DNA from: Roseiarcus sp963816065
Lineage (GTDB): Bacteria > Pseudomonadota > Alphaproteobacteria > Rhizobiales > Beijerinckiaceae
Length of the DNA: 64,000 nt
Assembly: GCA_963816065.1 (NCBI GenBank)
Contig: CAWFJG010000007.1
Coordinates: 62,001 to 126,000 of the forward strand
Direction of reading: 5' to 3'
Below the pieces are notes generated by a model. The model did no database searches. It was not told where the DNA came from and saw nothing but the letters and a program-made list of their open reading frames with translations. Below are positions 57,166-64,000 of this stretch, one piece after another. Numbering within the stretch: the first letter of the stretch is position 1; each line of letters opens with the position of its first letter. A program made the position numbers and the translations under genes.

Positions 57166-58418
57166 CAGCGATTTTCCCGCTGCTGGCGGGCCAGGACATC
57201 AGCTTTACGAAAAAGCCAACCTTCTCGACCATCGTCGCACCGCACGTCTCGGGCCGCGAGGTCCGCGATGCGCTCTATCAAAGCCCGATCTGGCGTTTCG
57301 AAGTTTCATTCAACGCGCTCAATTCCGCGCTCGGCAACACTTACGGCGCCGCCGTTGGGTCGCAATCCCTGCAAGCCTTGATGGGTCTCTTCCTGCAATG
57401 CCAGGGGCAATACGGGACGTTCGTCTTCTACGATCCGACCGATTGCGCCGTGTCGTCGCAAGGCTTTGGGACCGGGGACGGCGCGACGACGACGTTCCAA
57501 CTCTTGCGCACGCTCGGCGGCTTTTCCGAACCCGTCGCCTCCGCCTGGGTAGCTTCGGCGCCGGCCGTTTTCCCGGCCCAGGGCGTTTCGGGCTATGCGC
57601 CGATGAACGTCTTCGCCAACTCGGTGAACCTCTCTTCAGGCTTCAACCTCTCCGGCGCGGTGATCCTGACAGGAGGGCAGACCGACCCGAACGGCGGGAC
57701 GCTTGGTCTCCTCATGGCCGAGACGGCGACGACCGCGACCCACTATGCCCGGCAAAGCTCAATCCCGGTCGTCGCCGGCTCGGCGGTCACATTCTCCTGT
57801 GACCTCTTGCGGGGCGGCGCGAGATATGTCGCGCTCTTCCTCGATAACGGCTCGGCGAACGGGAGCGGGGCCATCTTCGACCTCCTGGCTGGCGCGGTCA
57901 CGGCGACAGTCAATAATGGCGTCGCAACGGGACTCGTGACGACGATCACGCCAGCGTCCGGCTCATGGTTCCGCTGCGCCGTGTCATGCGTCCTCGACCA
58001 GACCAGCACGACCGCTCGGGTTTCGGTCGTCGGTTGCAACAACACCGCCTCGCCGCTGACCTGGTATCCGTCATATCTGGGATCGACGTCCAACACGGTC
58101 ACCACCGCGTTCGCACAAGTCGAGATCAATCCCTCGCCGGGAGCGCCCGGGCCATTCACGCCGACGATCGCGACCCGTTGCTACGGCTCGCCGAGGATTA
58201 CTGCGGCCGGGGCGCTGGTGGATCCGACCGGCTACACGCTTAGCGGTGGCGCCGTGACCTTCTCGACGCCGCCGGCGAACGGCGCCGCGCTGCAATGGAC
58301 AGGGTATTTCGGCTTCCTATGCAGGTTCGACGACGACGCGGTGGAATTCGAGCAGTTCATGTCGCAACTCTGGGCGGCGAAAAGCGTCAAGTTCCGATCG
58401 GTGCGGGCCAGCTCATGA
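57162..58418 (+). CDS. DUF2460 (GTA gp12-like) tail protein with inserted domain
   Basis: The 418-residue product opens MTAIFPLLAGQDISFTKKPTFSTIVAPHVSGREVRDALYQSPIWRFEVSFNALNS, the DUF2460 N-terminus, and ends RFDDDAVEFEQFMSQLWAAKSVKFRSV, its C-terminus. Between residues of about 150-350 is a beta-rich insertion (CBM-like: VILTGGQTDPNGGTLGLLMAETA and WFRCAVSCVLDQTSTTARVSV). Its two ends match the C-terminal part of the preceding TIM fusion, so the module is duplicated in tandem. It is probably the distal tail protein. Overlap with the upstream gene is four bases. Confidence 0.88.
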   Translation: MTAIFPLLAGQDISFTKKPTFSTIVAPHVSGREVRDALYQSPIWRFEVSFNALNSALGNTYGAAVGSQSLQALMGLFLQCQGQYGTFVFYDPTDCAVSSQGFGTGDGATTTFQLLRTLGGFSEPVASAWVASAPAVFPAQGVSGYAPMNVFANSVNLSSGFNLSGAVILTGGQTDPNGGTLGLLMAETATTATHYARQSSIPVVAGSAVTFSCDLLRGGARYVALFLDNGSANGSGAIFDLLAGAVTATVNNGVATGLVTTITPASGSWFRCAVSCVLDQTSTTARVSVVGCNNTASPLTWYPSYLGSTSNTVTTAFAQVEINPSPGAPGPFTPTIATRCYGSPRITAAGALVDPTGYTLSGGAVTFSTPPANGAALQWTGYFGFLCRFDDDAVEFEQFMSQLWAAKSVKFRSVRASS

Positions 58419-59284
58419 AAGCGACAAGTAGTGCGGTGACGAACCTCATCAACGCCGCGCGCGCCGCGCCCGACGTGCCGATTGCCTTTGCGGAGTGCTT
58501 CACCTTCACGACCACGACCGGGACTGTCTACGCCTGGACGAACGTCGATTATCCCGTCACGTACAACGGTCTGACGTTCCTTTGCACTGGCCCGCTGGTC
58601 GCCGGCCTCAAATACAAAGCGACCGTTGGCCTTGACGTCGACACCCAGCAGATGACCATCGCCGCCCGACCCACCGATCTCATCAACGGCGCCCCTTTCC
58701 TGGTCGCGCTGCGGGATGGCGCCTTCGACAGCGCCGAAGTCGTCCGCCATCGCGTCTTCCTGACTGAGCCCGCAGGATCGGTCATCGGCGGAGTCATCCT
58801 GTTTCAGGGCAGGATTTCAACCGTTGACAACGTCGGCCGCACGCGGGCTACGGTTACGGTCGCCAGCGACCTCGTGATCCTGCAATACGAAATGCCGCGA
58901 AACCTTTGGTCGCCGACGTGCGTTCAAACGCTCTACGACGTGGGTTGCGGCATCCCCCGCGGCACATTCGCAGCGAACGGGACGGCAAATCCGGGCTCGA
59001 CCTCAAATCGGGTCTTGACCACTGTCGCGGCTGCACAGCACGCCCAGGGCTCGCTCGTCTGGACTTCGGGCGCCAACGCGAACGCGCGCGCGACTGTGAA
59101 AAGCGTTACGGTCGGCGCGGCATTGAACCTCATGTATCCGCTGCCGTTTGCACCGACCGCCGGCGATACCTTCACGGTCCATGCGGGCTGCGATCACACA
59201 CAAGCAACCTGTCAAGGCCGGTTCAACAACGTGTCGAACTTCCGGGGCTTCCCCTACGTTCCGCCGCCGCAGATGGCTTACTGA
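58415..59284 (+). CDS. DUF2163 tail protein (GTA gp13-like)
   Basis: The 289-residue protein has FAECFTFTTTTGTVYAWTNVDYPVTYNGLTFLCTGPL, KATVGLDVDTQQMTIAARPTDLINGAPFL, and the C-terminal phage_BR0599-type region with CGIPRGTFAANG, AGCDHTQATCQGRFNNVSNFRGFPYVP. The many Cys residues in the last block may bind metal; the homologous GTA protein is a baseplate/hub component. It starts within the stop of the previous gene (ATGA). Confidence 0.92.
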   Translation: MKATSSAVTNLINAARAAPDVPIAFAECFTFTTTTGTVYAWTNVDYPVTYNGLTFLCTGPLVAGLKYKATVGLDVDTQQMTIAARPTDLINGAPFLVALRDGAFDSAEVVRHRVFLTEPAGSVIGGVILFQGRISTVDNVGRTRATVTVASDLVILQYEMPRNLWSPTCVQTLYDVGCGIPRGTFAANGTANPGSTSNRVLTTVAAAQHAQGSLVWTSGANANARATVKSVTVGAALNLMYPLPFAPTAGDTFTVHAGCDHTQATCQGRFNNVSNFRGFPYVPPPQMAY

Positions 59285-59299
59285 AGGTCCAGGCCCAAC

Positions 59300-59794
59300 A
59301 TGCACGAATTGCCCGGCGAGCGAGCGGCCCGCGCAGCCGTCGTCGCGGCGGCGCGCTCCTGGATTGGCACGCCCTATCATCACGCAGCAGACCTCAAGGG
59401 GGTGGGCGTCGACTGCGCGATGCTGCTCGTCCGCGTTTACTGTGACCTTGGCTTGGTCGACCCGTTCGATCCACGGCCCTATACGCGCGATTGGATGCTG
59501 CACCGCGACGAGGAACGCTATCTCGGTTTCATCCTCGCGCGCACACGCCTCGTCGACGCGCCGGGCTTGGGCGATGTGATCCTGTTCAAGATTGGCCGCT
59601 GTTTCGCCCATGGAGGCATCGTGACGATGACCGCGCCCTTGACGATCTGTCACGCTTTCTCGCCAGCTGGCTACGTGATCGAGGACGAGATCGCGCGCTC
59701 GGCCCAGCTCGCCGAGCGCCTGTGCTCGGCCAAATTCGCAAGTTACTGGCAGAGCCCGTCGAAAGGCGGGCGTCCTTCGGGCGACCTGTCATGA
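59300..59794 (+). CDS. NlpC/P60-family tail peptidase (GTA gp14-like)
   Basis: The 164-residue enzyme has the catalytic Cys39 in GVGVDCAMLLVRVY and His104 in FAHGGIVTM, within an NlpC/P60 fold of the DUF-type found in phage tails. It should cleave peptidoglycan peptides to help the tail cross the cell wall. It lies between the gp13-like and hub genes, as in RcGTA (gp13-gp14-gp15). It overlaps the hub start by four bases. Confidence 0.92.
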   Translation: MHELPGERAARAAVVAAARSWIGTPYHHAADLKGVGVDCAMLLVRVYCDLGLVDPFDPRPYTRDWMLHRDEERYLGFILARTRLVDAPGLGDVILFKIGRCFAHGGIVTMTAPLTICHAFSPAGYVIEDEIARSAQLAERLCSAKFASYWQSPSKGGRPSGDLS

Positions 59795-62312
59795 GTTGGC
59801 TGAGTCGTAACCCGAACGCGAAGCCGGACTACACGTCGCTCGAGATCCAAACGTCTGCCTCGACGCTGCCGATCCCGATCGTCTATGGCCAAAACAAGCT
59901 CGCCGCGAACGTATTGTGGTTCGCCAATTTCCACGCGGGGCCCGGCTCGGGGGGCAAGGGGTCGGGTGGCAAGGGCGGTCTGACCGGAGGTTCGTCGTCT
60001 GCGAATTATACCTATTACGCCGACCTCATCATGGGGCTCTGCGAAGGTCCGATAAACTCGGTCGGCTGGGTCTACAAGAACCAGTCTATCTATCTGCCGT
60101 CGCAGCTCGGACTGGGAAACTACAACGGCACAACTCCGCAGGCGACCTGGCCCTATCTCGAGGCGCTGTATCCCCATAATGCGCTCGCCTACCGAGGTAC
60201 GGCGTACATGTGGGGCGCCGGCTACAACTTGGGCGGCGCCGCGAGCATCGGCAATCACAATTTCGAGGTTCTCGGCGTGCTGTGGGGAACCGGAGTGAAC
60301 GGCTCCGACGCTGACCCGGCGGAGGTGATCTATGATTTCCTGACCAACGCCCAGTACGGCTGCGGCTTCGACGCCGCCAGAATTGACGGAACAACACTCT
60401 TCGGCTCGAGCGGCGACGCGTCCTTGCAGACCTATTGCAAGGCGATGGGGATCGCCTTCTCGCCCGTCATCGATAGCCTGGAGGCGGCGAACTCGATCCT
60501 CACCCGCTGGCTGCGACTTTTGAACTGTGCGGCTGTCTGGAGCGGCGGCAAACTGAAATTCATTCCCTACGGCGACACCGCGATCGCCGCAGGCGCAGAA
60601 ACCACCTACCAAACGCAATTCTCGATCCCGACCCCGATTCCGCTCTCGTCAGGCGGCGTCCCTGCGCTGGTCGACCTCTGCCCGACGGCCTCGTTCGTTT
60701 CGGATGGCGGCGTCGTCTATGCCTTCTCCAACCAACCCTTCGTCTTCATCGGCGCAACCGAGCCGGACGCCGCTGGCACTTATGGAATGCCGACGCCAGG
60801 CCAATACGCTTTCTCTACCGCGGACGAAGGTAAGCCGGTTGTCGTCACCTTCGCCGCCCAGAGCCTCGCAACCTACATTCCGAACGTAACGCCAGTCTAT
60901 GCGCTGACCGACTCCGATTTCGTCGACGAGAAGGGCGATAAGGACCCCGTGCAGGTTGAGCGGGCCGACATCTTTTCGCTGCCGACCGTCCAACGCATCG
61001 ATGTCTTGAGCCGCAGCAACCAATACGCGGCTCAGCCGGTCGAGGCGCGCGACCAAAGCCAGATCGAGATCTTCGGGCCCCGGGTCGGGCCCGCCATCAC
61101 GGCGCACGAGATTTGCGACCCGTTCGTCGTCGCGCCGATCGTCGCTCAGGCGATTTGCAACGCGAACTCTACGTCCGCACCAAGTTTAACTTTCGACTGT
61201 CATGGGAATACTGTCTCATCGAACCGATGGACATCGTCACGATTACCGACGTCGGCCTTGGGCTGTCCAACTATCCCGTTCGGGTGATCGAGATCGAGGA
61301 AGACGAAAAGGGGCTGCTCGCCTTCGCTTGCGAGGAGCTAGTGACCGGCGTCTCGACCCCGGCCTTCTATCAGACCGCCGGGGTTGGCGGCTATCAGCAG
61401 AACCAAGGCGTTCCGGCTGTGCCGGTGAACACGCCGTTGATCTACGCGCCGCCGCTTTCGACGACAGGCGGAGCGCCGCAAATCTGGGTCGGCGCCTCCG
61501 GCGCGGGCTATGGCTCCTCCTCTCAATGGGGCGGCGCCAATGTCTACGTCTCGGTCGACGCCGCAACTTTTTCGCAGATCGCGACCATCACGCAAGCCAC
61601 GCGGCAGGGCTTCTTGACCGCAGCGCTCCCGCTCGCGAACGGATGGGACCCGACCAGCAGGCTGGCCGTGACGCTCGTAGGAAGCGGCGCAACGCTGGGC
61701 GGCACCTCGCAAACTTCGGCCAAAGCCGGCGCAACCGTCTCGCTCGTCAACTCCGAGCTGATCGCCTACGAGACGGCGACGCTGACTGGTACGAGCGATT
61801 ACGATTTGACCGGGCTCGCTCGCGGGCTTTCCGGAACCTCGGGCGCTTATCACTCGACCGGCACGGCGTTCAATCGCATTGATTCCGCGGTCATTCAATA
61901 TGATCTGCCGCCGAATCTCGTCGGAAGGCCGCTCTATTTCAAGTTTCAATCGTTCAACGTTTTCGGCTGCGGCACGCAGGAACTGTCGGCTTGCGTCGCC
62001 TATGCCTACAGTCCGACGAACGGGACTGTCGACCCTATCGCTGTACAGATTGCCTCTGGTTTTGCAGTCGACCTCGGCCAGGCGAACGCCGGTCCGACGC
62101 TTGCGGACAACTTTGGTTCGGTCATTTCGCCGATAACCGGCGCAGTTGATTGCGGATCTGTGCCGGACACGGCGCATCCGATCGCCATCCAACTCGTGAG
62201 CGGCGTCGCGCTGACGCTGGGCGCGACGACGACTTACCCGACCGCTTCCGACGACTTCGGCTCGGTGGCCGACGCCGTCGTCGACGTCATCAACCTGGGG
62301 ACAACGCATTGA
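59791..62312 (+). CDS. Phage tail hub protein (GTA gp15 C-terminal-like), single frameshift
   Basis: The composite of about 840 residues starts MSWLSRNPNAKPDYTSLEIQTSASTLPIPIVYGQNKLAANVLW, the beginning of the phage tail-hub/host-specificity proteins related to GTA gp15. The core includes DADPAEVIYDFLTNAQYGCGF and ANSILTRWLRLLNCAAVWSGGKLKFIPYGDTAI. Near 61160 the frame changes (one base missing), after which ELYVRTKFNFRLSWEYCLIEPMDIVTITDVGLGL continues the fold. The C-terminal third is Gly/Thr-rich and may bind receptors. The TIM barrel present in RcGTA gp15 is absent here and lies in the gene at 54670. Confidence 0.85.
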
Positions 62313-63133
62313 GCGAACAGCTTCAACTTCGCCGCGGGACGATTAGCCAAGTCGCCGCCTTCACGCCCCAGCAGGGCGAATGCGTGGTCGACACGACCTA
62401 TAACAAGCTTCACATTGGCGACGGGTCTATTGCAGGTGGCTGGGCGGTCGCCATGGCCCAGCGAACTGCCGTCGCGAACGAAGACTATACTGCGCTGTCG
62501 ACTGACCGCATTGTCGCTTATACGTCGCTTTCGGCGGCGCAGACCGTGACGCTCCCGCCTGCCGCAAACTTCCCGCCTGGCGAGCAGCTTCTGATCGTCG
62601 ACGAGACAGGCAATTGCTCGACGACGAACGCGGTTACCGTCAACCGTGCCGGCTCGGACACAATCAACGGGCAAACGTCGTTTGCCATCAACTGCGCCTA
62701 TGGTTTCCTCGGACTCGAATCGAATGGCTTTAGTGCATGGACGATCATCAATTCGTTCAATACGGTGGCAAGCGCGCCAAACGGCGCGACCATGCAATTC
62801 GCGGTGATCGAGTCACTTGTCTCGGGCCTCAGCGGCGCGAGTGTCATAGGTCCGTCGATCCCGGCGAACTGCATCGTTTTCGCGGTCGGCGCGCGCGTCG
62901 TGACGGCGATCGCGGGCGCGACGGCCTATGAGATCGGCTACGGCTCCGGCGCCACCTTGTCCATCTTCGGCTCATCACTCGGCGTCGCGGCAGGCTCGGT
63001 GAACTACGGCTTGATCGGACCAACAGCCTTCTATTCGGCGACGCCACTGATCCTGACCGGAACTGGCTCCTTCACGGCGGGCGCCGTGAGGCTGTCGATC
63101 CATCTCATGTTCGCCAGCCCTTCGGGTTCCTGA
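62309..63133 (+). CDS. Tail fibre/tropism protein with Mtd-like N-terminal repeat
   Basis: The TTG start overlaps the previous stop. The N-terminus SEQLQLRRGTISQVAAFTPQQGECVVDTTYNKLHIGDGS is the phage fibre repeat found at the start of Mtd-like tropism proteins. The middle (STDRIVAYTSLSAAQTVTLPPAANFPPGEQLLIVDE) is a Pro-rich fibre domain. The C-terminus (VIGPSIPANCIVFAVGARVVTAIAGATAYEIGYGS to AGAVRLSIHLMF) resembles DUF2793-type domains of alphaproteobacterial phages. It is likely the receptor-binding tip. 274 residues. Confidence 0.82.
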   Translation: MSEQLQLRRGTISQVAAFTPQQGECVVDTTYNKLHIGDGSIAGGWAVAMAQRTAVANEDYTALSTDRIVAYTSLSAAQTVTLPPAANFPPGEQLLIVDETGNCSTTNAVTVNRAGSDTINGQTSFAINCAYGFLGLESNGFSAWTIINSFNTVASAPNGATMQFAVIESLVSGLSGASVIGPSIPANCIVFAVGARVVTAIAGATAYEIGYGSGATLSIFGSSLGVAAGSVNYGLIGPTAFYSATPLILTGTGSFTAGAVRLSIHLMFASPSGS

Positions 63134-63475
63134 GGGCGCCGCCTCAATACTAAGGCTCGCTTCGCTGGCGGCGGCGAGGGGTCGACTATCGGGCAGGACA
63201 TTGGGTCGCCCGCAGCTTCGCGCCAAACTCGCAGGGCCGCGGTGACTTCACGATACACGGCGGCGCATGAACCGTCTCGCCGATCACGGGCCCCGGATCG
63301 TGCAGTCTCGGCAACCTTCCGGCAATTCGGCACCGGACTGAACGTAGCGGGCGAGATCGGTCAAATTCCGTGTGATCGAACGCCCTGTTTTTGTTCGCCG
63401 GCGGTTCGTCCGACTGTCGCGCCAAAACATGCTCATCAATTCGTGAACCTAATAATCGCAGTAGGCCGCCGCCCC
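63134..63475. other. Gap between fibre genes
   Basis: In these 342 bases I see no reliable gene. The frame from 63242 is open but reads as low-information Arg/Pro-rich sequence until the ATG at 63476. The segment near 63440-63465 is AT-rich and may hold a promoter. Confidence 0.4.
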
Positions 63476-63865
63476 ATGTCCCTCATGAAGTACCTCTGTG
63501 TCGTCTACGTCATCTCGGTAGGCGTTTGCCAGGCAAACGGGCAGACCTATCGTGATTTGGGTGGCACGATCGTGTCTGGCGTCGTTCCGCTACCCTACGC
63601 CTACACACCCCTGCCGCCCGGCCAGCACAATATTTCGCCTGGGTCGTCGACGGCTCTGATTATTCCGGCAGGCGCTCGCTATGCGACAGTCTGCGCCTCG
63701 ACGGCTGCGGCGAGATATACGACCGACGGCGCAACCACCCCGACCGCGACCATCGGACAGCCGTTGCCCGTCAGCTCTTGCATATCGTTGTCCGGACCGG
63801 CCGTGCTGGCGAATTTCCGCATCATGTCACCGTCAGGCACTATCGACGTCGAATACTTCCAGTGA
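63476..63865 (+). CDS. Small phage protein with a secretion signal
   Basis: The 129-residue product begins with a signal-like segment (MSLMKYLCVVYVISVGVCQANG). Its C-terminal half, ALIIPAGARYATVCASTAAARYTTDGATTPTATIGQPLPV, resembles a small virion protein common in phages (RYxxDGxxPTAtxGxPL pattern). A secretion signal on such a protein is odd; it may be exported to the cell surface or attached to particles later. Its position after the fibre gene supports a phage origin. Confidence 0.65.
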   Translation: MSLMKYLCVVYVISVGVCQANGQTYRDLGGTIVSGVVPLPYAYTPLPPGQHNISPGSSTALIIPAGARYATVCASTAAARYTTDGATTPTATIGQPLPVSSCISLSGPAVLANFRIMSPSGTIDVEYFQ

Positions 63866-64000
63866 TCTTGCCGGCACCCATAGCAGGGCGCGACGGAAGT
63901 CTGAACGAAAGCGAACCCGGAACCCCACAAGCGCCCGTGGCAGCCGGGAGAAGGCCCCTCGCAATAGCCCGGCCCTCGGCGAGAAGGCTCGCCTCAGCGG
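63866..64000. other. Window end without recognised gene
   Basis: The last 135 bases contain no recognisable gene start. The phage cluster may continue to the right, so integrase, lysis or regulatory genes could lie outside the window. Confidence 0.4.

Noticed and set aside
40396..64000. Complete inducible prophage
   Set aside because: No integrase, repressor, replication or lysis gene and no att repeats are visible in the window; only a structural module can be claimed.

Overview
The window is GC-rich, densely coding alphaproteobacterial chromosome, most likely order Hyphomicrobiales (Rhizobiales). The evidence is an EcfG-type general stress sigma factor, SigF/NrsF, homospermidine synthase, an intracellular PHA depolymerase, succinylase-type DapD, DUF3309-like and glycine-zipper small proteins, and a structural gene cluster of the gene transfer agent (GTA) type. 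A methylotrophic or Beijerinckiaceae/Methylocystaceae-like host is possible, but I cannot settle the family by reading alone.

Layout. 0-6 kb: the tail of an alpha/beta hydrolase, kup, a frameshifted GT25 glycosyltransferase and convergent maeB. 5.5-6.8 kb: a gene-poor stretch with two 21-22 bp periodic repeats and a decayed terminase large-subunit fragment. 6.9-13.3 kb: metH with a candidate SahR operator, a DGPF protein with its ECF42 sigma factor, and mazEF. 13.3-17.3 kb: an MFS exporter, small membrane and envelope proteins and an EcfG-like sigma factor. 18.3-21.7 kb: a leftward response regulator / histidine kinase / PepSY / DUF347 module. 22-26 kb: small stress or envelope proteins and an orphan terminase small subunit. 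26.3-40.4 kb: a lipoprotein, a PP2C/SpoIIE phosphatase, GST, PHA depolymerase, aldo/keto reductase, DsbA, sigF-nrsF, hss, apt, an HxlR regulator, a flavoprotein oxidase, a DUF4242-cyclase fusion, a Phd/VapC pair and dapD.

40.5-64 kb is a rightward head-and-tail module: TerS, TerL, portal, prohead protease, capsid, connector, neck proteins, tail tube, tail chaperones, tape measure, a GTA-TIM-barrel protein fused to a DUF2460 module, a second DUF2460 protein, DUF2163, NlpC/P60, tail hub and fibre proteins. It is GTA-related but rearranged. It carries a RES/Xre toxin-antitoxin pair and an AT-rich cargo gene between its structural genes. Near-identical promoter-like motifs precede terS and the protease. 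No integrase, repressor, lysis or replication gene is visible; the module may continue past the right edge.

About fifteen genes read through only if one or two single-base indels are corrected. Most look like one extra base. I treat them as frameshifts that may be assembly errors or real decay. The tail chaperone junction is different: the overlap sits exactly on a GGGAAAA slippery heptamer and is most likely programmed.
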